From: Pacificoceanicola sp048553275
GTDB taxonomy: Bacteria; Pseudomonadota; Alphaproteobacteria; Rhodobacterales; Rhodobacteraceae
DNA length: 64,000 nucleotides
Assembly: GCF_048553275.1 (NCBI RefSeq)
Contig: NZ_JBLZMW010000010.1
Coordinates: 118,762-182,761, forward strand
Direction of reading: 5' to 3'
Made by a program: the position numbers and the translations under genes. Position 1 is the stretch's first letter. Every line of letters begins with the position of its first letter. The notes below the pieces were generated by a model. It was not told the DNA's origin and searched no databases. It saw only the letters and a program-made list of their open reading frames with translations. Positions 7,899-14,719 of the stretch are shown here, in pieces.

Positions 7899-9083
7899 AT
7901 GACCGGATCCACTCCGATCCATATCAATACCCGTATCCGGGAGAACGCGGAAAATCTGGCCTCTGCGCTTGAATCGCACATGCTGAGCAGCTTTGCGCCC
8001 GACGCGCGCAAGCAACTGCGCCTGTTTTCCGCCGGGGAGGCCGCCGATCTTCTGGGCATCTCTGCCAGTTTCCTGCGCAAGCTGCATTTCGACGGACGCA
8101 TTGCCGATGTCCACACCTCCACGGGCGGCCGCCGTCATTACTCCGCCGCAGATCTGAACGCCATTCGGGCCGTGTTAGAGACGAATGCAAAGGCCAGCGG
8201 CACCTATCTCAAAGGTCGTCGCCCCGGCGACAAGGTTCAGGTTCTCTCCTTCCTCAACTTCAAGGGTGGCTCGGGCAAGACCACCAGTTCGATCCACGCC
8301 GCGCAGCGCTTCGCGCTCAAGGGGTATCGTGTGCTCTGTGTCGACATCGACCCGCAGGCGTCGCTGACAACCTTGTTCGGATATCAACCGGAAGTTGATT
8401 TTTTGCACTCAGGCTCAATCTACGATGCCATTCGCTACGAAGACCCCCTGCCCTTCTCGGAGATCATCCAGAAGACCTATTTCACCGGACTGGATCTCGC
8501 CCCCGGCGGGCTGATCTTGCAGGAATTCGAGCACGAGACCCCGACCGCGCTGCGCAACAACGTGCAGCCTGCGTTTTTCGCCCGCATGGCCGCGGCGCTG
8601 CAGGAGGTGGAAAATGACTATGATATCATCATCTTCGATTGCCCGCCGCAGCTTGGCTATCTGACCATGTCGGCGCTCTGCGCCTCTACGGGCGTGCTGA
8701 TCACCGTTGTGCCCAATATGCTCGACGTGGCCTCAATGAGCCAATTCCTGCAAATGTCCGCCGACCTGCTCGACGTAGTCTCGAATGCCGGGGCGCGCAT
8801 GGATTTCGATTTTCTGCGGTTCCTGATCAACCGCTACGAGCCCTCCGACGGGCCCCAGCAGCAGGTCGTCGCCTTCCTCCGGCAGCTTTTCGGAAGCGAG
8901 GTCATGGTCGCGCCCATGCTCAAATCCACCGCAATTTCCGACGCGGGCCTGACGCAGCAGACCATCTACGAGGTCGAGCGCAGCGCCTTCCACCGATCCA
9001 CTTATGACCGCGCCATCGAGTCGCTGAACGCTGTGAACGACGAGATCGAGGCGCTGGTCCAACACGCTTGGGGACGCGACTGA
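7899..9083 (+). CDS. repA: RepA, ParA-family partition ATPase of a repABC replicon
   Basis: Cytoplasmic ParA-type ATPase, 394 aa, that segregates the replicon with RepB and represses the operon. An N-terminal helix-turn-helix of MerR-like type (SAGEAADLLGISASFLRKLHFDGRI, about residues 44-68) binds the operator. The deviant Walker A is FKGGSGKTT (about 124-132), followed by DIDPQASLT and the FDCPPQLG Walker B region. Length and the N-terminal extension match plasmid RepA and not chromosomal ParA. Its stop overlaps the repB start (TGATG), which indicates translational coupling. The start at 7899 follows GAGGCGATG. Confidence 0.95.
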   Translation: MTGSTPIHINTRIRENAENLASALESHMLSSFAPDARKQLRLFSAGEAADLLGISASFLRKLHFDGRIADVHTSTGGRRHYSAADLNAIRAVLETNAKASGTYLKGRRPGDKVQVLSFLNFKGGSGKTTSSIHAAQRFALKGYRVLCVDIDPQASLTTLFGYQPEVDFLHSGSIYDAIRYEDPLPFSEIIQKTYFTGLDLAPGGLILQEFEHETPTALRNNVQPAFFARMAAALQEVENDYDIIIFDCPPQLGYLTMSALCASTGVLITVVPNMLDVASMSQFLQMSADLLDVVSNAGARMDFDFLRFLINRYEPSDGPQQQVVAFLRQLFGSEVMVAPMLKSTAISDAGLTQQTIYEVERSAFHRSTYDRAIESLNAVNDEIEALVQHAWGRD

Positions 9084-10048
9084 TGGCACGAAAGGGTATC
9101 CTGAATATAGGCTCTAACACGCCTCAAGACCGCAAAAAGCCTGACGCCCCGGCCCAGCCGCGCGGCGCCGTTGGCGCATTGCAAAGCTCGCTCACCCGGC
9201 TTCAGGAAAACGCGGTTCAGGATCTCGACCCGCATCTGATCGACGCCGCCGGGATGCAGGACCGCCTCGGTGTCGACGAGACGGCTGACAAGAATTTGCT
9301 CGACAGCCTGCAAACCTACGGCCAGCAGGTCCCGGTCCTTGTCCGTCCGCACACCTCGAAACCCGGCCGTTACGAGATTGTTTATGGCCGCCGCCGCGTG
9401 CTCGCTGCGCGCGACCTCGGCATGACCGTCAAGGCGATGGTCCGGCATCTCGACGATCAGGCGCTGGTTCTGGCACAGGGTCAGGAGAACACCGCCCGGC
9501 AGGACCTGTCCTTCATCGAAAAGGCCAGCTTCGCAGCCCAGCTCGACGCCTCCGGCTATGACCGCGCCACCATCGCCGCGGCCCTGTCGATCGACATGCC
9601 CATGGTCAGCCGCATGCTCAAGGTCGGCCGCGCCTTCGATATCGCCTTTCTGCAGAAAATCGGCTCTGCCCCCGGCATCGGACGCGACCGCTGGATGATG
9701 CTCGCGGATCTGATGGAGCAGGAGGCCGTGCGCACGTATCTCGACGAAATGATGGTCGTGCTGCCCTACGTCGACGGCTCGGACGCGCGGTTTGAAAAGG
9801 TCCTGGCCTGGGCCAAGGGCGAACGTCCGCACGTGCATCAGGCCAAGCCGGACAAGCCCGGCCCCCGCCTGCTGCGCAGCGCCGATGGCGCGCCTCTGGC
9901 CGAGGTAAGGCGGGTGGCGAAGGGTCTGACCCTGACCATCCCGGCCAAGACGTCTGACGGGTTCGATTCGTGGCTCGAAGACCACGCAGAGACCCTGATC
10001 CAAGACCTTCATGACCGCTGGCAAACGCAGCGGCACGAAGACAACTGA
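9083..10048 (+). CDS. repB: RepB, ParB-family centromere-binding protein
   Basis: 321 aa partition protein that binds the parS-like palindromes and stimulates RepA. The ParB nuclease-like domain is seen in NLLDSLQTYGQQVPVLVRPH, GRYEIVYGRRRVLAARDLG and GQENTARQDLSFIEKASFA (about residues 70-160). The helix-turn-helix follows (DRATIAAALSIDMPMVSRMLKVGR). The C-terminal 60 residues would dimerise. I start it at the ATG at 9083, which overlaps the repA stop and gives MARKGILN; an in-frame upstream start at 9068 is possible. The intergenic region after it (10049-10300) carries the antisense RNA that controls repC. Confidence 0.95.
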   Translation: MARKGILNIGSNTPQDRKKPDAPAQPRGAVGALQSSLTRLQENAVQDLDPHLIDAAGMQDRLGVDETADKNLLDSLQTYGQQVPVLVRPHTSKPGRYEIVYGRRRVLAARDLGMTVKAMVRHLDDQALVLAQGQENTARQDLSFIEKASFAAQLDASGYDRATIAAALSIDMPMVSRMLKVGRAFDIAFLQKIGSAPGIGRDRWMMLADLMEQEAVRTYLDEMMVVLPYVDGSDARFEKVLAWAKGERPHVHQAKPDKPGPRLLRSADGAPLAEVRRVAKGLTLTIPAKTSDGFDSWLEDHAETLIQDLHDRWQTQRHEDN

Positions 10049-10097
10049 GGCGAAACGAGCAGCAAAAGGAGGCACGACACACCCGGAAACAGACAAA

Positions 10098-10146
10098 GAA
10101 AAAGCCCCCCAGGACAAATCCCGGAAGGCTCTCTCAACGTTTAGCA
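10098..10146 (-). ncRNA. Counter-transcribed RNA controlling repC (inc-alpha type)
   Basis: Predicted ~50-nt antisense RNA in the repB-repC gap. On the minus strand a good sigma-70 promoter (TTGACA, 18-base spacer, TATCTC) points at a start near 10146. Downstream, minus-strand bases 10130-10103 form an 11-pair hairpin (AGCCTTCCGGG / CCTGGGGGGCT with three G-U pairs, loop ATTTGT) followed by TTTTTCTTT, a typical intrinsic terminator. RepABC replicons are known to carry a short antisense RNA at exactly this place that lowers repC expression and sets incompatibility. Size, position and terminator agree; no expression data are available. Confidence 0.75.
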
Positions 10147-10151
10147 CCTTT

Positions 10152-10181
10152 GAGATACCCGCCCTCTACCAACACTGTCAA
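10152..10181 (-). promoter_or_regulatory. Promoter of the antisense RNA
   Basis: Minus strand: TTGACA (plus positions 10176-10181), 18-base spacer, TATCTC (10152-10157). It drives transcription toward repB and would start the counter-transcript at about 10146. Confidence 0.65.
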
Positions 10182-10217
10182 CTCTGCTGATTCGCAGAGC
10201 GGGGATTTTTTGTCTTT
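10158..10217 (+). terminator. repC leader attenuator with two competing stems
   Basis: On the sense strand a hairpin CTCTGC-TGATTC-GCAGAG (10182-10199) is followed by GGGGATTTTTT and a second T-run. An alternative, longer stem pairs CCCGCCCTCT (10158-10167, one bulged C) with AGAGCGGG (10196-10203), directly ahead of the T-run. Switching between the two is how antisense-controlled attenuation of repC would work. The structures are visible; the mechanism is inferred from other repABC systems. Confidence 0.55.
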
Positions 10218-10300
10218 TTTTGCCTGAACGGCCTGCACACCCCCTGCCCCGGCGCTCAAACGCGAGTCCGGGACCGGGAAACTGCGGCCTGAGGGCTGTC

Positions 10301-11407
10301 GTGAAATTCATGATGAAACAGGTGTCCAACCTTGGGATTGGGCAGCCCGTGACGGCTTGCCTGCAGGATGGCAATCAGAGTGGCGGAACGGCTGACAAAT
10401 GGGAGTTGCTCCGGGTTCTGGCCCGGGCGGCGGAGGGCATGGGTCTCAACCACCGCACTCTGTCCGTGCTGCGCGCCCTGCTCAGCTTCTTCCCCGATCG
10501 CGCCCTGCCCGACCGGCCCGGCGCGGCGGTCGTGTTCCCCTCGAACGCGAGCCTGTCGGAGCGGCTGAACGGGATGCCCGAAAGCACATTGCGCCGCCAT
10601 CTGGCAAAGCTGGTGCAGGCCGGAATTGTCAGCCGTCAGGACAGCCCCAACCGCAAGCGCTATGCCCGGAAATTCGGCCTGTGCTATGGCTTCGACCTCT
10701 CGCCACTGGCACGGGGCGCCTGCGCACTTCAGAGCGCGGCTGAGGCGGCGGAAACCGCGCGTCAGCGGTGCCTGGCACTGCGGGACCGGCTGGCCCTGAT
10801 CCGGGTACGACTGATCGAGGAAAGCGGCTTGAATGAAAGCGATGCGCGGCTGGAACGCGCGCGGTTGATGCTGCGCCGCAAGGCCGATGAAAGCCTGCTG
10901 ACAAAGATGATCGAAACGCTGGAGCCGCTGTTGAAAACCGCTGTACCCAACGTGCCGGAAACCGAAGAAATGAGCGGCAGCGACAGGCAAAATGAGCGGC
11001 ACATACAGGATACAAATAAGATAACTTCTGTAAGTAAGGCCGAGGCGGAGAATTGCGCCCGGACGGCTGACACCGTGAGCCTGAATGAGGTGATGCGCCA
11101 TTGCCGCGAATACGGCAGCTTTTTTCCTGACGCCCCGCGAACATGGCATGGGGTGGTGCAGGTCGGTGAACGGCTGCATGGAATGTTGGGGATCGAGCGC
11201 GGGGTGTATGACAGCGCCATGCGCAGGCTTGGGGTGCAGGCGGCCGCGACGACCTTGCTTTGTATGCTGGAGAAAATCGGGTCGATCCGCAGCCCCGGAG
11301 CGTATCTCAGGGGGATCGTGGCCAAGGCCGAGCGCGGTGAGTTTCACCTTCGGGCCATGGTTCTGGGATGTGGTCGGGAGAAATTGTCAGCTGACAATTT
11401 TGCCTGA
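10301..11407 (+). CDS. repC: RepC replication initiator
   Basis: Replication initiator of the repABC replicon, 368 aa from the GTG at 10301, which has a GAGGG ribosome site five bases upstream. The ATG at 10310 is an alternative start; the longer reading from 10220 would lie inside the leader and is rejected. The N-terminal part has the RepC pattern DKWELLRVLARAAEGMGLNHRTLSVLRALLSFFPD, FPSNASLSERL, MPESTLRRHLAKLVQAGIVSRQDSPNRKRYARK (a winged-helix DNA-binding region, about residues 35-130). A variable middle follows, then a conserved C-terminal domain (GVYDSAMRRLGVQAAATTLLCMLEKIGSIRSPGAYLRGI). The last bases overlap the first parS-like palindrome. Confidence 0.93.
   Translation: MKFMMKQVSNLGIGQPVTACLQDGNQSGGTADKWELLRVLARAAEGMGLNHRTLSVLRALLSFFPDRALPDRPGAAVVFPSNASLSERLNGMPESTLRRHLAKLVQAGIVSRQDSPNRKRYARKFGLCYGFDLSPLARGACALQSAAEAAETARQRCLALRDRLALIRVRLIEESGLNESDARLERARLMLRRKADESLLTKMIETLEPLLKTAVPNVPETEEMSGSDRQNERHIQDTNKITSVSKAEAENCARTADTVSLNEVMRHCREYGSFFPDAPRTWHGVVQVGERLHGMLGIERGVYDSAMRRLGVQAAATTLLCMLEKIGSIRSPGAYLRGIVAKAERGEFHLRAMVLGCGREKLSADNFA
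11000..11040. other. AT-rich patch inside repC, candidate oriV
   Basis: Within an otherwise GC-rich gene, about 40 bases around ACAAATAAGATAACTTCTG are strongly AT-rich. In repABC replicons the origin lies inside repC at an AT-rich segment in the middle part, so this is the natural candidate. Only composition and position support it. Confidence 0.45.
11381..11400. repeat. parS-like palindrome, copy 1
   Basis: AAATTGTCAGCTGACAATTT is a perfect 20-base palindrome lying at the very 3' end of repC. Its core AATTGTCAGCTGACAATT is shared by three copies within 142 bases. Symmetric sites next to repC serve as the RepB-bound centromere in this replicon class. Confidence 0.8.
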
Positions 11408-11436
11408 TGAGCGGCGGACAGGGCCGGGCGGATCAG

Positions 11437-11456
11437 GAATTGTCAGCTGACAATTC
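11437..11456. repeat. parS-like palindrome, copy 2
   Basis: GAATTGTCAGCTGACAATTC, a perfect palindrome with the same 18-base core, 56 bases after copy 1, in the gap between repC and mnhG. Confidence 0.8.
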
Positions 11457-11502
11457 TGCGCGGCGAAGACCCGATAAATGGATCGTGCGGTGCAGAAGCG
11501 AA

Positions 11503-11522
11503 AAATTGTCAGCTGACAATTT
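11503..11522. repeat. parS-like palindrome, copy 3
   Basis: AAATTGTCAGCTGACAATTT, identical to copy 1, 66 bases after copy 2. It reaches the last base of the mnhG stop codon on the other strand, so the centromere fills the whole space between the two genes. Confidence 0.8.
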
Positions 11523-11905
11523 CAGGCGTTGGGAGCCTTTTCGGCCTCTTCGATGGAGGGCGGATCCTGATAGATCGACCAGCCGACGGGGCGGCCGCTG
11601 TCCGGCAGATCGCTCTCTTCACGGTGCATCCGCAGGTAGGTCTGGGCCATGAAATGCGCGGTGATCGGCGCGGTGATGAACAGGAACAGCGAAATCAGAA
11701 GCTCGTGGAAGGACACGTGACCGTCGACAAAGCCGAAATAGATCATCGAGCCGATCAGAACGCCGCCGAGACCAAGCGTCGTGGCCTTGGTCGGAGCATG
11801 AAGACGCTGCATCGCGTCCTGCAGTTTGACGAGGCCGAAAGAGCCGACCAAACCGAAAATCCCGCCGAAGACGACAAAGACGGAGATGATGATATCTGCA
11901 ATCAT
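11522..11905 (-). CDS. mnhG: Na+/H+ antiporter subunit G (MnhG/PhaG)
   Basis: Small membrane subunit of the Mrp/Mnh/Pha cation-proton antiporter, 127 aa, last gene of the operon. Three helices are visible (IIISVFVVFGGIFGLVGSFGLVKL, LGLGGVLIGSMIYFGFVDG, LLISLFLFITAPITAHFMAQ), with the family motif RLHAPTKATTLG between the first and second. The start at 11905 has an AAGGAG ribosome site; a longer reading to 11977 is rejected. The 3' end abuts the third parS-like palindrome. Confidence 0.93.
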   Translation of the reverse strand: MIADIIISVFVVFGGIFGLVGSFGLVKLQDAMQRLHAPTKATTLGLGGVLIGSMIYFGFVDGHVSFHELLISLFLFITAPITAHFMAQTYLRMHREESDLPDSGRPVGWSIYQDPPSIEEAEKAPNA

Positions 11906-11915
11906 GGGCTTCTCC

Positions 11916-12185
11916 TTATTCGATGATATCGCCGCGCAGCAGGAAGCGGCAAAACGCGACGGTAGAGACGAAACCAACCATGGCGACCAGCATGGCGGCC
12001 TCGAAATAAACGGCGGTGCCGTTTTTCATGCCGTAGAGCACGAGGATGCCGATCATGTTGATGACCATCGTGTCGAGCGACAGGATGCGGTCCGCGCGGG
12101 TGGGGCCACGCAGCAGCCGCCAAAGGCAGAACAGCAGTCCAATCCCGAAACAGCTCAAGGCAAAGGTGAGGGCGTATCCGATCAT
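11916..12185 (-). CDS. mnhF: Na+/H+ antiporter subunit F (MnhF/PhaF)
   Basis: 89 aa membrane subunit with three helices (ALTFALSCFGIGLLFCLWRLL, TMVINMIGILVLYGMKN, AAMLVAMVGFVSTVAFCRFLLRGD). The short motif RGPTRADRILSLD between helices 1 and 2 is diagnostic for MnhF/PhaF. It overlaps the subunit E gene by four bases and is followed by mnhG after ten. Confidence 0.93.
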   Translation of the reverse strand: MIGYALTFALSCFGIGLLFCLWRLLRGPTRADRILSLDTMVINMIGILVLYGMKNGTAVYFEAAMLVAMVGFVSTVAFCRFLLRGDIIE

Positions 12186-12673
12186 GCGAAGATCTCCTTC
12201 AGGCGGGCCTCATAGCGGGTCTTGATCTCATGGATGACGGCTTCCGGATCGTCGGTGTGCAGGCAGTGTACCAGAAGGCTGCCGCCATCGGCGGAGAGCA
12301 GGGCGGTCACGGTGCCGGGCGTCATGGTGATGGTCCCCGCCAGAACGGTGATCGCCTCCGGCGTGGTCAGCTCCAGCGGCACGACGATCCAATGCGAGCG
12401 GATGTTCCTGTGCCGTTTGAACAGGATGATCAGGGCGACCTGAACATTGGCGACAACGATGTCCCACATCACGATGAGGATATAGCCGACGCTCTTGAAC
12501 GGGTGTTTGATCTCCGGGCGGCCGGGCCAGTAGGCGGCGGTCATGATGGGCAGGGCAAAGCCGATGATCACGCCAAGGATCAGATTTCCAAGGGTGACTT
12601 TGTTGACCAGCATGGTCCAGACGATGACCAGCAGCAGGCTGAGCAGGGGATGGGGGAAGATGCGTTTGAACAT
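12182..12673 (-). CDS. mnhE: Na+/H+ antiporter subunit E (MnhE/PhaE)
   Basis: 163 aa membrane-associated subunit. It has an N-terminal pair of hydrophobic helices (LLSLLLVIVWTMLV, LILGVIIGFALPIMTAAYW), a third (GYILIVMWDIVVANVQVALIIL) and a C-terminal cytoplasmic domain with PLELTTPEAITVLAGTITMTPGTV, which is the family hallmark. Starts three bases after mnhD ends and overlaps mnhF. Confidence 0.93.
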   Translation of the reverse strand: MFKRIFPHPLLSLLLVIVWTMLVNKVTLGNLILGVIIGFALPIMTAAYWPGRPEIKHPFKSVGYILIVMWDIVVANVQVALIILFKRHRNIRSHWIVVPLELTTPEAITVLAGTITMTPGTVTALLSADGGSLLVHCLHTDDPEAVIHEIKTRYEARLKEIFA

Positions 12674-12676
12674 GGC

Positions 12677-14314
12677 TTAATGGCCCTCCCCGGAACTGTG
12701 CGTGGTGTCGCCGTGATCGGTCTTGTCAGCCGGCATGTCGGTCTTTTCGGCCTCAAGGGCGGCATCCCCGAACACCTTGGTTTCCGCATCGGGATCAAGC
12801 ACGGCGTCGATATAGCCCGCAGGGTCAAACAGCTCGGTCGCGCCGCCTTCTGCATAGCGCATGGCAGGCCCGGCAAAGATCGTCAGCGCGGCCAGCGCGA
12901 GGATTGCCAGACCGGCGGGCGCCCATTCGAGAAAGGGCGCCTGAGGCGGCGGGGGCAGGGCGTCGACAGGTTCGGTGCCTTCTTCCGGGGTCACGGATTC
13001 GGACTTCCAGAACAGGACAGACCCGGCGCGGGCAAAGCCCAGGATGGTCACGAGGCTGCCGAGCAGGATGGCGATCCAGGCCGGTGTCATCCACTCGCCG
13101 CGCAGCGAGTCGAGGATCAGCAGCTTGCCCAGAAAGCCGGAGAGCGGCGGCATCCCGGCCATGGCGATCGCGCCGCCAAAGAACAGCGCGGCAAAGAGGC
13201 CGTTTTGCAGGGTCTTGGGCTGCGGGCTGAGGATGTCGTTGCCGCGCCGGGTGATCACCAGATCAGCGATCATGAAGAGCGCGGCGGCGGCGAAGGTCGA
13301 ATGGATGATGTAATAGAGCGCGGCGCTCATGGCGTAGGGTTCAAAGACCGAAATGGCGAGCATGAGCGTGCCCATGGAGCCAATCACCGAATAGGCCAGC
13401 ACCGACATGAGCCGCCGCCCGCCAAGCACGCCGATGGCCCCGATGGCGATGGTGATCAGCGCGGCGGGAAAGAGCACGGTGGTGATCAGACCCTCGGTGG
13501 CCGGCGTGCTCGGCCCGAAGATCACGGTGTGAATCCGGATGATGGCATAGGCGCCGACCTTGGTCATGATCGCAAAGAGCGCGGCGACCGGGGCAGGGGC
13601 GTTGGCATAGGTGGCGGGCAGCCAGAAGTGCACCGGGAAGATCGCCGCCTTGATGGCGAAGACGATCAGCAGAAGCACCGCCGCGACGCGCAGCAGGGCG
13701 GCGTCGTCGGGGCTCATTTGCTGAACCTTCAACGCCAGATCCGCGATGTTGAGCGTGCCGGTGGTGGCATAGAGCGTGCCGAGCGCGATCAGGAAGAGGG
13801 TGGACCCGGCGAGGTTCATCACAACGTACTGCAGCCCGGCCTGAAGGCGGACGCGACCACCGGAATGCACCATGAGGCCGTAAGAGGCGATCAGCAGCAC
13901 CTCGAAGAAGACGAAGAGGTTGAAGGCGTCGCCGGTGAGGAAGGCGCCACAGATACCCATGAGCTGAAATTGCCAGAGGGCATGGAAATGTCGCCCGCGC
14001 CGATCCCAATTGCTCGCGATGGCATGCATCAGGACAATCAGCGCAAGCACGGCGGTGAGCAGCACCATGGTGGCGCTGAGACGGTCGAGCACGAGGACGA
14101 TGCCGAAGGGCGCGGGCCAGTCGCCGAGGCGGTAGACATGCACCGTGCCGTCCCCGGCCATGGCCACGAGGCCCGCCGCGATGGCGACGAGCAGGATGTT
14201 TCCGGCAACCGAAAACGCCCGGGCCACGGTGATGTCGTGCCGCATGACAAAGCCGATCAGCGGCGCGATGATGGCGGGCAGGATGACGGGGGCGATGATC
14301 CAGTGGGTGATCAT
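12677..14314 (-). CDS. mnhD: Na+/H+ antiporter subunit D (MnhD/PhaD)
   Basis: 545 aa NuoN/MnhD-type integral membrane subunit with about 14 helices. It is related to the proton-pumping subunits of complex I, as seen in GDAFNLFVFFEVLLIASYGLM, KAAIFPVHFWLPATYANAPAPVAALFAIMTKVGAYAIIR and LMSVLAYSVIGSMG, where the helix lysines sit. A charged His/Asp-rich tail closes the protein. The start overlaps the subunit C stop (ATGA). It is one of two candidate ion-translocating subunits of the complex. Confidence 0.94.
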   Translation of the reverse strand: MITHWIIAPVILPAIIAPLIGFVMRHDITVARAFSVAGNILLVAIAAGLVAMAGDGTVHVYRLGDWPAPFGIVLVLDRLSATMVLLTAVLALIVLMHAIASNWDRRGRHFHALWQFQLMGICGAFLTGDAFNLFVFFEVLLIASYGLMVHSGGRVRLQAGLQYVVMNLAGSTLFLIALGTLYATTGTLNIADLALKVQQMSPDDAALLRVAAVLLLIVFAIKAAIFPVHFWLPATYANAPAPVAALFAIMTKVGAYAIIRIHTVIFGPSTPATEGLITTVLFPAALITIAIGAIGVLGGRRLMSVLAYSVIGSMGTLMLAISVFEPYAMSAALYYIIHSTFAAAALFMIADLVITRRGNDILSPQPKTLQNGLFAALFFGGAIAMAGMPPLSGFLGKLLILDSLRGEWMTPAWIAILLGSLVTILGFARAGSVLFWKSESVTPEEGTEPVDALPPPPQAPFLEWAPAGLAILALAALTIFAGPAMRYAEGGATELFDPAGYIDAVLDPDAETKVFGDAALEAEKTDMPADKTDHGDTTHSSGEGH

Positions 14315-14718
14315 GAACGGTCCTCCTGCGGCTCTGCGTTCATGTCGAGTGCGATGCCTTCGACGATGGGTTTGTCCACGTCCGGTTCCACCTGATCCAT
14401 GTCGATCTTGTCATTGCCCGCTTCGAGATAGGCCCCGAGGGTGAACATCACCAGCACGGCGGTCATGCCGAAGCTGATGACGATGGCGGTGAGCACGAGC
14501 GCCTGGGGCAGGGGGTCGGTATAGACGATGTCCGTGGCGTAGGGATCGAGAATGGGCGCGGCGTTGGTTTTCAGCCGCCCGGTGGAGAACAGGAAGACGT
14601 TCACCGCATAGGACAGCAGCGAGATCCCGAGAATGACGGCAAAGACGCGCAGGCGGAGGATCAGGTAGACCCCGCAGGCGGTGAGGATGCCGACGGCGGA
14701 CGCGACGAGCAGTTCCAT
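14311..14718 (-). CDS. mnhC: Na+/H+ antiporter subunit C (MnhC/PhaC, NuoK-like)
   Basis: 135 aa NuoK-like subunit with three helices (LLVASAVGILTACGVYLILRLRVFAVILG, ISLLSYAVNVFLFSTG, QALVLTAIVISFGMTAVLVMFTLGAYLEAG). The acidic C-terminal tail is longer than usual. The ATG at 14718 lies one base past the subunit AB stop, and a longer reading to 14748 is rejected because it overlaps that gene without a ribosome site. Confidence 0.93.
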   Translation of the reverse strand: MELLVASAVGILTACGVYLILRLRVFAVILGISLLSYAVNVFLFSTGRLKTNAAPILDPYATDIVYTDPLPQALVLTAIVISFGMTAVLVMFTLGAYLEAGNDKIDMDQVEPDVDKPIVEGIALDMNAEPQEDRS

Positions 14719-14719
14719 C

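Noticed and set aside
10220..10300. Longer repC reading that starts at the ATG at 10220
   Set aside because: It would begin in the T-rich attenuator region and has no ribosome site; the GTG at 10301 or the ATG at 10310 fit RepC homologues better.
12230..14395. 721-codon plus-strand frame opposite mnhD and mnhE
   Set aside because: Gly/Asp/His/Arg-rich composition typical of the antisense of a GC-rich membrane-protein gene; no family features.
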